Positions 46,000 through 58,920 of a stretch of DNA of 64,000 nt are shown here, one piece after another. Within the stretch, counting starts at the first letter, position 1. Each line of letters starts with the position of its first letter. The translations under genes and the position numbers were made by a program. Source of the DNA: Berberis thunbergii (taxonomy: Eukaryota; Streptophyta; Magnoliopsida; Ranunculales; Berberidaceae); NCBI GenBank assembly GCA_003290165.1, contig QNQO01008280.1, forward strand, positions 1 through 64,000. The letters are read 5' to 3'. The notes under the pieces were generated by a model. It was not told the DNA's origin. It made no database searches and saw nothing but the letters and a program-made list of their open reading frames with translations.

Positions 46000-48901
46000 A
46001 TCGGACGGCGCACTGCAGAAGGAAACCTGATTTCTTGAGGAAGCTCTACTAGGGTTAGGAACCAACAGCCGCCGCCATCCAGGCCGCTAGACCGGCAGCC
46101 GCCTGGGCCGACGCTTCAAGATCGCAAGACCGACCGGCCTGTGACGGCTTGAGCAATGAAGGCGAAAGCGATCTGCGACAGAGCTCTGCTAGGTTTCCAA
46201 CAGTCACCGCCACCAAGATCGACCGGTCGCCGCTTGGACGTTTCAAGGTCGCTGTTTGGACGCCTCAAGGTCGCGAGATTGATCGGTTTCATGGCCGCGA
46301 GATAGACCGGCTTTCTCCAGCCGTCTCTGCTTGGAAATTGACCGACCGCCGCTCTCTTCGAGGCCGCGAGATCGACCAGCTTTCACCAACTGTTTGTCAC
46401 CTCTCTCTCTGCCTGGCCACGACGGCTTTGGCGCACGGGAGACAGATACGGGGTGAGCCGTCAGGCCAGCCGCCAGTGGTTATGAACTGACATCTAGATG
46501 TGATGGTCACGGCCCCAGCCTCCACCCCTCCCCCCACGGGACCTGGTCATGGGAAACTATGTCGCCCTCCACGCCCTCTTTCGCCCATATTTTGGGCAAG
46601 ATTTTGGTGGATGACACTGCGGAGACTCAGGTCGAAGGTACTCGTTTCCGTAAAGAGGGGGCACCAGCAATCGGACTCACGACAGATGAAGTCCGTGGTG
46701 AAGCTTTCATGGAAAACATGTCATTGTTCTCAAATTTTCTAGTTACCGACCGGCTTTGACAAATATTCAAGATTCGATTCACAGAACATGGGGAATTTTT
46801 GGTGATTTTTCACTGGGTTTGCTGAATCAACGACATGTGTTAGTACGACTTCAATTTGAGGTGGAAGCAAAGAAAGTTCTGTCGAGAGACTCCTTCCTGA
46901 TTCGTGGAGTTCGGTTTAAAGCTTTCCGTTGGCACGATGGTTTCAGTTTGAAGGAAGACCCAGTCTCGGTGCCTCTATGGGTAGAGTTACCTAACTTACC
47001 TTTGCATTTATATTTCATCCCCCTATTTTGAAAGCTATTGTCAATTCTTTTGGTGGTTTTTTGCGAATGGATGATCATACTCGCTGCCTCACGCGGCCGG
47101 GCTTTGCCCGTGTATGTGTGGAGATGTCATTAGTGGAGAAATTACCAAATAGAGTTTGGATTGACAGGGCCAATAACAGGGGCTTCTGGCAGAGGATAGA
47201 ATATTCAGGTTTCAAATACTGCGACTTTTGTTCTTTGGTAAGCCATCAATAGGAATTCTGTAGGAAAAAGCTAGGTATTACGGGCGGTGGGGGAGGTCCT
47301 GATTCCGGTAAAGCGGAAAAGCCGCAGGTTAAAACCAAAACTATAAAACAACAATATGTACCCGTTCTCAAAAAAGCTAAAATTCTAAATCCAGTGGTCG
47401 GCCCGAGTAGAGCAAAAAATAGCAAGGGGGGAGAGATGGATGAGGACATTGGGGAGAATAGGCTGGTGGCCAGGGATCCGGTAAAGGTGGTGTTGTCAAA
47501 CAAATTTGAGTCGCTTAATGAAAACATTGATGCAGATGAGAGTGAGAACATGGATCATGTTAGTGTTGAGCAAGTTACAGAAACTACGGAAGAATGCCTC
47601 CTAGAGGCGAGGTATACAACTTTGGAGATTGCAAATGCTATTGGAATTCAAGAACAACCGACATAGCCAACAGATGACATAATCTCAGGGGCCAAGAGTG
47701 GTTTTTTCGATGCCATGCCAATTGGGAGCGATCAATTGGGGCATCCTGGATCGGAGACACGAGTTGCATTAGCAGGGAAATTAGGAGTGGCCTCGCCTCG
47801 GCCAGCTCACGGCCTCAAACAGCCTGCGATCACCATCAGTCCAAGCACTGCGATCCCCATCAATCCAAGCCCTGCGATCACCATCAGTCCAAGCACTGCG
47901 ATCCCCATCAATCCAAGCCCTGCGATCACCATCAGTCCAAGCCTTGCGCTAGCTCACGGTCTCAGTCAGACCACGTTCCTCGTGTCTCCTCGGGTCCAGC
48001 CTGCTCACAGCCCAACCCGACCAGTCTGAACACGGCCTGCCCACGGCCTCCCAGTCCACGGACACAAGTCACGACCAGTCCACGGCCCCAGTCTCTTCAC
48101 GACCCCAACCCAGGGGACGTGCTTCCTCAGGAAACACATGATTTGATCGCCGTTGGTGATTCTTTAGTGACACAAACTAAGTCGATTGGAATGATACAGG
48201 AAGTAGGGGCTGCCACGGTGAAGCCGACAGTGATGGAACAGTTGAGAGAAGCTATGGCTAAGCGAGTTCAATCCACGGTAACTGGTAATGTTTCAGTGCC
48301 CGCGACAACAAGGAACGACAAGGATGGGAGCTTGTTTGATGTCGTCATCCAGCTGTTTTGAGGAGAACTGTGTTTTGCGAATGACAACTAATACACTTGA
48401 TAACGCCACAGATGATAGTGACGAGGTTGCGTCGGAATCGGAGTTGGGATTGAAATCACATGATATTAATGATTTAAATTTGGAGGCGCACTCCGATAAG
48501 GATCTACAGAACAAAGTCAAATCGGATGTCTTTTCGGGCAATCGTCGTAAGACTAATAGGGGTAAATCTTCCTCCCGCGCTTAAGATGATGGAAAATTTT
48601 CTGTTTTGGAATGCTCGTTATTATGTTCATGCTGGGATTATCTGTTGGGATGTCTTATGTTCATGTTGGTTTTGTTATGATTTATGGTCATTCTTTCAGC
48701 ATTGGTGATAGGTTGGATTTGCTTTTCTGTATTTTGGTTTACGGCTGCGGCCCAATTTTTGTTTTGGTTATATCACGGGTAAAAGTCATGTACCCCTGTA
48801 TTGATTGTAATTCAAGTTTATTTTGGACAAGTAATAAAGGTCTAACATTCCAGAGGTGCCCCTCCCCACTGGAGGTTTAAAAAAAAAAAAAAAAAAAAAA
48901 A
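46000..48901 (+). mobile_element. L1-type LINE that keeps ORF1 but lacks nearly all of ORF2
   Basis: A GC-rich 5' part (46000-46500) leads to an ORF1 spread over several frames. The DUF4283-like part is at 46559-47031 (HVLVRLQF, PLWVELPNLPLH). A Cys-containing end of the CCHC type (KYCDFCSLVSHQ) is at about 47210-47250, and low-complexity C-terminal parts follow to 48585. At 48586-48620 comes the usual beginning of ORF2, MMENFLFWNAR, and the endonuclease should follow, but within about 100 codons the sequence is already the 3' UTR, with gtcatgtacccctgtattg and a final poly(A) at 48879-48901. EN, RT and zf-RVT are absent. The ORF1 frames are themselves shifted (about 46755, 47030 and 48100), so it is no longer active. 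Confidence 0.75.
47824..47943 (+). repeat. 48-bp tandem repeat in LINE ORF1
   Basis: Two and a half units starting ctgcgatcaccatcag at 47824, 47872 and 47920. In the ORF1 frame each unit encodes a 16-residue PAITISPSTAIPINPS-type repeat. Confidence 0.92.
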
Positions 48902-50878
48902 ATCAAACCTTTGTCATGGTTGTCGGACAAGCACAATTCTATGAAGTTCATGTTAAACTAGAAAATCATGATACTATATTTAGATACTTACTAGAAAATT
49001 CATCGCAACTTCGAGGTCGAACTAGTTATGCATGGTTTCACCATTACAGTGTCAAAATTTTGGAGCTAAGGGCATGTTTGGTTGCGTGGCTAGCATTTTT
49101 TTCACGATAAAAAATTGCTTACCACGGGAAAAATGGCATGATTTGATAAAAATTTCCAGATCGAATTATGCAACCAAATACCTGTAACATTAGTTTGATC
49201 AATAAAATTTTCACTTCCAAGCAGCCAAGCACAACAAAAGTTGAGGGTTTTTTTTTTTTTTTTACCAAAATTGAACATCTTATCACTTTGTTTGGCACTT
49301 TCAGGTTAAGTGCATCTTCAGTTTGACTTGAAGAACGTGAAGCACATTGTACAACACCACCATGGGTTAAGAGTTGGAAATCACTAAGATCCTTTAAACA
49401 TTTTTTTCCACCTCTTTAATTTGCTGTTTAGCTACTAAAGGTTCAATCTTATCATTCTCATCTAGAAAATAGTTTTCCTACTTATAGTGAGAATAATTTT
49501 TCTCCTCACATTTTTTTCTCGTCAAGCTTTTTTTAGAGGTGGATGTAAGAGGTTGATAATGGGGGTCTGACCATGGGATTTTGGGGGCGTATAAATTCAC
49601 CTTTTCAAATTTTAATGGAAGTTTCATAGAGCATCACCAACATTGTTCCTATAATCTGACATAGGAAATTTTATTTTGAAATATTAGCCACAGTACTAGG
49701 CATTGAATTTTCGAGAAAACTCTAAAAGTCCCTTATAAATGTGGGAAGCTTAAATGTCCCTTAAAAGGCTTATGGGAGGTAGGTTGAATAAAATACAAAT
49801 AGGGTGGAGGTAAAAATGAGAATTATTTAAAGAATTGGATTAATTATAGGATCCACAATGAGATTATTTTAGAGGGAAAAATTAGAATCATCCTTTATTA
49901 GTCTCATAACATAAGGACATGAGTTTAAGGATAGTATTGGTGATGCTCTTACACAATAATATAAGGACATGAAATACATTTTTCACAATTATTTTTTTAG
50001 CCACTTCGTGATTGACTTGCTTATCACAATTTCACATTCTTCATTATCAAATTCAATGAATAACTCTTTTTAACAAATTGGTCGACACTTATTAGATTTT
50101 GTGCTAAACATGAACATAATAACATCATGAAATAATAATCATGAATGTATTTTTCTCAAGTTTTTTTGTTTGGATAACAATTATTTGTTTATTTTCAGTA
50201 TTTTTCATTTTTTTTTCAATCACCAAGTTTTCCTTGTAGATTTACATTATCATTTGGTTTATTTGTCGCCTGATTTTTTATTACTGCATCCATTATCTAA
50301 ATACCATGAATTTGTGAGTCAAATTCAACTTATATGTATAAAATAATTGACTTGAAATTTAACATTTTATGCATTGAAAATGATAATTTTTAGGTTCGTG
50401 GTCATATCTATTGCAAATACAGAAAGACATCACTGAAAACCAATATTCCAATTTTAGATTAGAAAATGTTGTGAGGTTTTCATTTGAATGTTCCAATAAA
50501 ATTTAATGAAAGTAAAAAAGTTGAAATTGTTGGATAATTGAATCAAGGGTTAGTATCACTTGTTGTCATGGTTTTAGAAGAATTTTATGATGACTTGATG
50601 ATATGAAAAATGATCTTTAGATGTTGTTTATTGGTATTACTTTGATACCAAATTTGTTTAGAAAATTGAAAGGAAATTAAGATTGTCTTATTTTATTGAT
50701 TCAAACTATAAAAAAAAAAAAATTTACATATATTTTTACTGGCAATACTTTTAACTTAAATTTTTCTAAACAGTTTATAGGCTCAATTCTTTTTAAACTT
50801 CCCTCGGAAACAATTTATTAATGAAAGTAATAAACATGCAAATAACTTAGTTAGTATTGAACTCTACAAGATTATTTA
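48902..50878. other. Intergenic stretch, one small MITE inside
   Basis: AT-rich; no coding frame with a known motif. Contains the element at 49628 and a poly-T run at 49248-49262. Confidence 0.5.
49628..49949. mobile_element. MITE-like element (322 bp)
   Basis: Ends agagcatcaccaacatt and agtattggtgatgctct are inverted repeats with two mismatches. No clear target duplication, so the superfamily (Harbinger or hAT) is open. Confidence 0.65.
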
Positions 50879-52328
50879 TCTACTAGACTCTAAATATCTA
50901 TCTAACATTTCAAAGTGGGTTTTCACTGTTCATGAACAGTATTTTGAGCCTATATGTCCTACGTGGCAACAATTATGTTTACGGCTAACAACTTAAAGCG
51001 AAAATTAAACCCCCAATGCTTTTCTCCTCTCCACACCTCCACGAGGTTCTCTCCCTCTCACCCTCCTCTCTGATCCTCTGTGGGTTCTTCTGCCTTCATC
51101 TTCCTCCACGCGCCACCACCACCGCCCAAGTGGGTTCTTCTCACCCTCCTCTCTTAAATCAGTGAAGTTGATAAAAGGGGATCATTGAAGGCTGAAGACG
51201 AAAGCAGATCAATTGAAAAGAAATCAGATCTGACTTCCTTCTTCTTCGCACAACCTTCTTATTCGACATCAACTTCGATTCTCTACAGCCAAAACCCAAC
51301 ATTCTTCTTCTTCTTCTTCACCAACTTCTTCTTCGACATCAACTTCTTCTTCGAAATCAGATATGATTTCCTTATTGTTCAACCATTGATTCTTCTTCAT
51401 CATCAAACATTGATTAGGGTTCAAACCCATTGCTCCAATCAGGTAATTTATTCACTCTCTTTTTAATGTTTTTTCGATTCTTCGATTGGTTTTTTTTTTT
51501 AAACCCCATTAACATACTATAGATAACTAAAAAAGGGGTCTTAACTGTGGAAGTTGCAGGCAAGATTTCCCCTCTTTTGATTGAGTTTTGTATGAGTTTT
51601 CTGATAGTGAACAAAACATGAATCCTAAATCTTTTTTCTTTAATGCTTTCTAAATCTGTATAAGTTGATGTCTTCTTTTTTGTTTCTATAAGTTGATTAT
51701 TTGGTTCTTGAATGCTTTTCATAAGCAGAAATCGGCAATAAGTGAAGCAGAAATCAGAAAGCAAAAAGGCCCATGTCATCTGCAGACACCTCACCAAGCA
51801 CCTGGTATTTCCATTTTTTTTTATTTTGGAAAAAATGTAAATCCTAAATGTGTCTTCTTTAATTGTTTTGCAACTTTCTATAATGATTTAATGATTTTAT
51901 TGTACTTTCCATAAAAACAACATCATGTTAATTGTTTTGTTTGATAATTTAAGTAGTTAGCATCAAGTTTCCATTTGAATTTAGGGTAAATCTGTAAATT
52001 TAGCATCAAGTTTCCATAAGAATTTAGAGTAAATTTAAGTAGTTAGCATCAACTTTCCATAAGTAGCCAAAATAACATGGATATTTCTTAATGTTGTAGC
52101 CAAAAGATGACATTTGGTGGAGATTAAATTCTTTAGCGCATTGGTTGCGTTGATCAATGTTATTAAAAAAATATTTGCGTTTAATGAGTATTATAATTTG
52201 TTTCAAAGTTAATTCATTGTAAGTGTTTTTTTTTTAAATGAAATAAAAACCCAATTGCGATTATTCGACAATTCCGTGCAAGTACGATGTTCTCTATCGT
52301 AGTGCCAATGGCACGGGCATTACACTAG
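50879..52328. mobile_element. Helitron-like element (about 1450 bp) with a gene-like segment
   Basis: The right end carries a hairpin (gtgcc-aat-ggcac, 52302-52314) 14 nt before a terminal ctag, followed by a T: the classic Helitron 3' end. The proposed 5' end tctactagactc starts right after an A, which fits insertion between A and T, but is less certain. The inside (51010-51430) has a C/T-rich leader, repeated ttcttcttc blocks and a GT-AG-like intron that look like a captured 5' gene end. No Rep/helicase. Confidence 0.65.
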
Positions 52329-53089
52329 TTCAGTTGGTAGGCTTGTGCCAATAATATGATACAATTATAAATACTACGTGGTATAAGAACTGTAATTACA
52401 GTTGGAATCAAAGTTGATGATACTTTGTTCTAATATAAGTTGATTGTGTCAATGATGTACTTAGTAATGATTCTTAATTACAAAGTAGTTAAATATTGAC
52501 AATATCAATAATAAAATAGTTGAATTGTCGTAGTTTGTGAGTACCAAAGATTTTATGGGCGCGTGGACTCAAATGAACTCATAAATACTATATCATTGTG
52601 ACAATAAATATATTCCTCGAGACCGTGCTAAGGTCTCTAGCTCAAGATATGTGTCAATTTATTGACTATAATTATTTGCACCACAAAATATTGTTTATAT
52701 GCTAACTTGCAGGGTAAGATATCATGACCTTGAGATTTTCACCAGTGTATGTCTCAGGATCCGCATAAACTACATCAATATCATGTTTACTGTTCTATGC
52801 CAACGCACTTGATACACACACCTAAATATTACTCAAGACATCTCAAAACCTAGAGATGGAACCAACACTCCATATTATGATCAAAACACCTACACGGGCT
52901 AAATACACATCAGTTCTAATAAAAGGCACCCCATCACAGTTGGCAACAATAATCACTAAAGTTCCTATCAACTGGGATAACTTGTAACACAAAACTGTGC
53001 AGAGTTCAAATTAGGTCAAAAAATGTTGTAGTCAAACTCCTTAAGGGATTACTGTTTATTCTTTAAGATCCAAATGTTGGGGTCAACTG
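52329..53089. other. Stretch without recognised features
   Basis: AT-rich; no supported frame or repeat. Confidence 0.45.
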
Positions 53090-55729
53090 GGCTTGTCATA
53101 TGGATCAGGGGTCCAAATTCTTTCATAACTTGGCCAACAAACGCAGATTGTTTAACTTTATTGAAGCTCTTATATGGATCATGAGATGGTAGTAGATGAA
53201 GCCAACATCAAAGAAATCATGGTATCTCACTTCAAGGAGTTGTTCAGCGAAAAGGAAAAGTGTCGACCTTTCTTCTCGGGGATTGCTTTTCAGTCAATCT
53301 CCCAGCCGGTGGCTACCTCTTTGGTATATAACTTTTCAAAGATGGAAATTAGAGGAACAACACAAGAGCTCAAATCAGAAGTTTTTTCGGGTTTTGATGG
53401 TTTTTCAATGGAGTTCTATTTGAAAATGTGGGAGGTAATCAAAATTGATTTTCTTAAAGTTATTGATGATTTTAATACTAAGAATTTTCTGGATTAGTAG
53501 TTGAACACTACTATCATCTCGCTTATTCCTAAATGTGTCGGAGTGCGGACAGTCAAGGACTTCAGACCTATCAGTATTTTGAATGGGGCTTATAAGATCA
53601 TTGCCAAAGTGTTGGCTGATAGAAAAATATTCTTCATTCAGTCATTTCTCCTTTTCAAAGTGCAACAGTCAATGGAAGACAGGTGGTTGATAGCCCTTTG
53701 ATTGCCAATGAAATTATTGATTCAAGGAAAAAACAAGGTGTTCTAGGGCTCGTCATCAAATTAGATTTCTCTAAAGCATTTGACAGTGTTTTTTGGAGAT
53801 ATTTGGATTTGGTAATGACTCGCATGGGGTTTGACTCCAAATGGATCCATTGGCTTCACACTTGCAGATCTACAACTAATTTCTCTTTGAAGATTAACGA
53901 ACAACTGCACAGTTTTTTCAATAGCTTTAAAGGCCTGCATCAGGGTGATCCACTGTCACCTCTTCTATTTACTTTAGCAGCAGAATGACTGACCCAAATT
54001 ATTCTTAAAGTTGTCGATGTTGGTCTAGTTAGAGGGTTTTCAGTCGCAGAGGGTAGTCCTCCTATTTCCATTCTTCAGTATGCGAATGATACTATCCTTT
54101 TTTGTGATGCCTCTGTTACTCAGGTTCTTGCGCTCAAAAGAATTATGCTTTGGTTCGAAGTTATTTCAGGTCTGAAAAACCAACTTCACAAATCAGTGGT
54201 TTTGCCCATTGGAGAAGTCTCATTATCTAAAGCAGTTGGCGGGTTTATTTGATTGTGCAGCGGGTCAACTTCCAGTTAAGTACTTAGGCATGCCTTTGGG
54301 TGCTAGATTTAAACGTATAGCTGTGTGGGATGAGTCAATCGAAAGGAATCAAGACTAGTTTCTTGGAAGCTCAAATTCCTCTCGAAAGTAGGCAAACTAA
54401 TACTTGTCTAATCAACTTTAGCTTCTATCCATGTGTTCATTCTGTTTCTTATCAAGGTTCTTTCTTCAGTAGCAGCCAAGATGGAACAGATCATGCGCAA
54501 TTTTCTTTGGGGTTCCACACAAACTTCGGAAAAAATGCATCTTGTGGGTTGGGAGAAAATTTGTTGTCAAAAAACTTGAGGTGGTCTAGGCATTCACCAA
54601 GTGAGTACTTTCAATTTGGCATTACTTTTCAAGTGGCTTTGGCGATTTGCAAAAGAAGATGACACTTTATGAAAATCACTCATCATTGATAAATATAAGC
54701 GAAATAAATGAGATTGAGGTACCAGAACCAAGTACACTCCCTATGGGCGCTTTATGTGGAAGTCCATTTCTCGGTGTGCCAACATTTTCTACCCTTACAC
54801 CTCGCTTCACTGTGGCAAGGTGATTTCATCTCTTTCTGGCATGATTCTTGGTGTAACAACCAACCTTTGAAGGATCTATGTTCCAATGTTGGTTTTCTTT
54901 AGCAAACAGAAAAATGAGAGAGTTAGCACCTTTTGGTCTAATGAAGATTTCTAGGATTTTTTTTTAGAGACCCCTAAATGATGGGCAGCTAGAGAATGCC
55001 ACCAATTTAACGCACATGTTGGATAGTCAGATGCTCTTAGAGGGATCTGATAGTTTGGTATGGAAGGGAAAATGTGTGGGTTTATCGGTGAAAGAATTTT
55101 CAAATATGCTGATTGCATCTCATTATGAGACTCACTCCAACTCTTACATTTCCTCTCACAAGAATTTGGTTTGGGTGAAAAATATTCTTCCTCGGATTAA
55201 TTTCTTTTGTTGATCAGCTTTGCATGAGAGGATCTTAACTAAAGACGGGTTGAATAAGAGATGAATCTTCACAGGAAGCCTTTGTATATTTTGTAATGAG
55301 AATGACGAGACTTTGGATCACTTGATGCTTCATTGCAGATTCTCCAAATCCATTTGGAACAATTTCTTGTTAGAATTTGGTATGAGTTTGATGTTTCAAG
55401 GTTCCCTTTTGGATTGGTTAAGTTGGTGGTCCCAAGCTAATTTGTCCCGGCATGCGGAGTGGTTATGGCGTAGGGTTCCTCACGAACTCATGTGGTATGT
55501 GAGGAAAAAGAGAAATATGATGATTTTTTAAGGGCTTAAAGATTAGAACACTCTATCTTTATTGAGATTAGAGAATTGTTGTGGAAGATGAGTTCAACTT
55601 GTAATATTTTTAAAGACTTGTTTTTTGACACCTTCTTGGTGTCTTAACATTCCTTGATATAGGGATGGTTGTATTTTGTTTATCTTCTTATCTTTAATAA
55701 AATTATTCGTGTTTGACAAAAAAAAAGTT
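53090..55729 (+). mobile_element. L1-type LINE ORF2, 5'-truncated and decayed
   Basis: Starts within the linker before RT. RT blocks: [59 protein letters not shown], then a box reading YANDTILF where relatives have F-A-D-D, so a catalytic Asp is changed. KYLGMPLGARF follows. A zf-RVT module (NFFC, CIFCNENDETLDHLMLHCRFS) is at 55190-55370 and the C-terminus WYVRKKRNMMIF at about 55495-55530. A 3' UTR and a short poly(A) at 55720-55728 end it. At least eight stops or shifts. Confidence 0.88.
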
Positions 55730-55851
55730 ATTCTTATTATTTTTAATTTTATTGATTACAGAACCATTGAATTCCTTTGATAAGGTTCTAACCTTGAATT
55801 TGTGATATGATATGCTGCCTCAAGTGTAACAACGGAGCTACCACTTGTTGG

Positions 55852-56118
55852 CTGTGTTCTAAAAATCATCCTAGGTTGCTCGCCTAGGCGCTAGTCGGCT
55901 GGGAAAAGCCTAGGTGGGCTGGGTGGATTTTTTATTTTTTATTATTATTATTTTATTTCCAATTTGAAAAAAATTAAAAATTATGACTATTTTTTATATA
56001 CATTTTGCATATCTATCTTCGCATTAATTGGTAGTAATTTATATGCTATTATGATTAACTTTATAAATTATAATACAAAACAACCGCCAAGGCCTCTAGG
56101 CGCTATTAGGTGAAAAAA
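55852..56118. mobile_element. Truncated relative of the 13509 hAT element
   Basis: Left tip ctgtgttctaaaaatc, then ctaggcgct motifs, AT-rich middle with ttataaattataatacaaaac shared with the element at 13509 (inverse orientation). The right terminal repeat is missing. Confidence 0.7.
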
Positions 56119-57052
56119 AATGTATATTCCTAACCACTTATTTTGAGATTTTACTTTTATATTTTTTTCAATAAAGATATAATGAAAAATATTGAATTTA
56201 AGATTCTTAATCTTAATTGATCGAATTGACTTACAAATTAAGCAATCAAAGCGAAAAAGCATAAAGTCTTATACTTGACCGTGTAAACATGTATGTATGT
56301 ATTATCCTCACTCACTAGCTAGTCTTGGTTAGTTAATTGGATGGTTACAAGCTTACGATCATGTCTCTGTTTTTCTTCTAGTTTGAAAATATACCCACTC
56401 TTTTTAATCAGTCCGTTTAGAGAGCCAGGCTAGCGCTAAGTACCCTCTATACCCTCCATCATCCTAGAGATCCTCATAAATCTACCAATCAAACACAAAT
56501 ACACACGGAGCCCCCTGGCGCTAGGGACTCGACTATCTAGAATTGGGCCTTTGTAATACACAATAGTTTTTGTATGCATGCTACTTGTGCAAATGTTCAT
56601 GTAATTAAACTATAAATTAAGTTTCGAAACAAAATTTTACAAACAAAAAAATTTGTTTTTTGAATTGGTGTAACAAAATGTTTTGGTAATTTATGTTCTA
56701 ACTGTTATTTTGGCAATTTTTTTTTTAGATCATGAAATTTGTTTTTTGTTAACTAGTTTGTGGAAACATGACAAATTATAAGGCCTAATAGAAAAATGTA
56801 TCAAAACGCCCCTTGATAATCCTTTTTGTTTTATGACTTTTAAAAATCAAAGTATTTCATTAATGACCCGGATTTTGTGATTTGATTTTATGATAGAAAT
56901 CAAAGATATATGAGGATATTATTTTAAGGGTAAATCTGACTTTGATCCCTACTAATATGTTAAATTTGGTCAGTCATTTTTAACTTTAATTTTAGTTGTA
57001 GTTTCTTTTCATGGGTTAACCATCAAGTCAACTATTAAGTTAATTATATGAA
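56119..57052. other. AT-rich intergenic stretch
   Basis: No gene seen. A weak inverted pair (ctagcgctaagtaccctc / gccccctggcgctaggga) at 56428-56528 may be an old small element. Confidence 0.4.
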
Positions 57053-57190
57053 GGGAAATTCTAATTGTCGAGGAAACCATCGAGGAATCCATCTCCCTCG
57101 TGATGCATGCAAGGGATGTGATGCACGCATCACGAGGGGGATGGAGGGTCCTCACTCCCTCGTTGGTTTCCTCGACAGCTAGCTTTACTC
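57053..57190. mobile_element. Foldback MITE, MULE-like, copy C (138 bp)
   Basis: Nearly perfect hairpin: tgtcgaggaaaccatcgagg on the left against cctcgttggtttcctcgaca on the right, with ctccctcgtgatgc and its inverse in the middle. The 9-bp target duplication ttatatgaa is at 57044-57052 and 57191-57199. The tip gggaaattcta fits the family consensus. Confidence 0.93.
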
Positions 57191-57319
57191 TTATATGAAA
57201 GTTTTTTTTTTTTTAAAGGTTAATTATATGAAAAGTTGTGAGTCATAAAAGACAAAAATTTAAAGGTTGGCCGTCCAAACTCGGAAAAGTGGGTAAAAGT
57301 TAAAAACTCCAATCTTTAA

Positions 57320-58703
57320 TGGGAAAATGACTTTTAGGTCATACTTTTTAACAAAATAAATAATTTAGATATTATAGTTGATGTAATGACTAATTTGTGC
57401 CTAATTTTATACTTTTATGACAAACAATGACTCTTTTAATAACCCAAGTTAACCCATAAAGTTATATGACATATTTACCTTCCTAAACAAATAGAAAACA
57501 TAATTTTATAGTTTTATAACTAACAAGGACTACAAAAAAAAAAACCTACGTTAATTTTTATTGAACAACAATTTTAGTTACTCTTTGTTATTGATCAACA
57601 AGGACTATATAAAAAAAATTAATTGTTATTGACCAATTTTAGTTACTTTTTGTTAGTTTTATTGATTAACAATGACTACAAGAAAAAAAAAACCCTACGT
57701 TAATTGTTATTGAACGACAATTTTAACAAGGACTACAAAAAAATCATTAGCCTGTTCAATGACATTAAAAATATTATGATTTATCATATGAAAAAAATTA
57801 GAATTTATACTATAAAATTGTTATTTTAGTTACTCTTTGTTATTGACCAACAATTACTACTGAAAAAAAAACCCTACGTTAATTGTTATTGATAAATTTT
57901 AGTTACTCTTTGTTAGTTTTATTGACCGACAAAGACTACAAAAAAAATTTGTTATTAAACAACAATTTTAACAAGAACCATAAAAAAAAAAAACATTAGC
58001 CTGTTCTCTGAATAAAATTATGATTTATCATATGATGTCCATTATTTCAGGTCAGTGAACAAACAAAATTTTTTTTCTTGTTAAAATTGTCGTTCAATAA
58101 CAACTAACGTAGTTTTTTTTTTATTGTAGTCCTTCTTGGTCAATAAAACTAACAAAGAGTAACTAAAATTTGTCAATAACAATTAAAATTTTTTTTGTAG
58201 TCCTTGTTGGTCAATAACAAAGAGTAACTAAAATTGTCGTTCAATAAAAATTAATGTAGGTTTTATAATAATAATAAATGTAGGTTTTCATAAAACTATA
58301 AAATTAGGTTTTCTATTTGTTTATGAGGTAAATATGTCATATAACTTTATGAGTTAACCTAAGTTAATAAAAGAGTCATTGTTAGTTATAAAAATATAAA
58401 ATTAAGCGCAAATTCGCCATTACATCAACTATGATATTTAAATTGTCTATTTTGTTAAAAAGTAAGCCCTAAAAGTTATTTTCCCTTTTTTTTTGTCATT
58501 GTTGGTATAAACTATAAAATTAGGTTTTCTATTTGTTTAGGAGGGTAAATATGTCATATAACCTTATGGGTTAACTTGAGTTAATAAAAGAGTCATTGTT
58601 AGTCATAAAAGTCTAAAATTAGGCACAAATTAGTAATTACATCAACTATGATATCTAAATTTATATATTTTGTGAAAAAGTAGGTCTTAAAAGTCATTTT
58701 TCT
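57320..58703. mobile_element. Palindromic MULE-like element (1384 bp) with a duplicated right end
   Basis: Begins tgggaaaatgacttttagg and ends with its inverse, taaaagtcattttt. The left arm (57320 to about 57700) is matched inversely by 58060-58487 and its first 210 bp again by about 58490-58703, so the right end exists twice. Flanks aatctttaa (57311-57319) and aatatttaa (58704-58712) agree at 8 of 9 positions. Many internal copies of a ctttgttattgaccaacaa unit occur in both directions. No transposase. Confidence 0.8.
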
Positions 58704-58920
58704 AATATTTAAAAGCAAGCGAAGAAAATCAAATCCCTTCACTAATAAACTGAGAGAAATTAATCTTCAAACGAATCAACCAAATCCATATCTTCTTATC
58801 ACAATTACCCCACTCCTTTGTTTCATATCCGTGAGCACCCTAATTTAAACTTTCCTTCAACACCAACAACAATATGTCTTCCATCCTTCGATCTTTTACA
58901 CCTCCCCTTGTATTTATTAC

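Noticed and set aside
46149..46490. 113-codon plus-strand frame in the GC-rich LINE leader
   Set aside because: Arg-rich with repeated GREIDR words caused by local repeats; it precedes ORF1 and has no known domain.
47824..47943. CRISPR-like array
   Set aside because: Units are contiguous without unique spacers, in frame in a LINE ORF1, in a plant genome.
51185..51466. 93-codon frame rich in Phe in the Helitron
   Set aside because: It comes from ttcttc repeats; no domain, and it ends in intron-like sequence.
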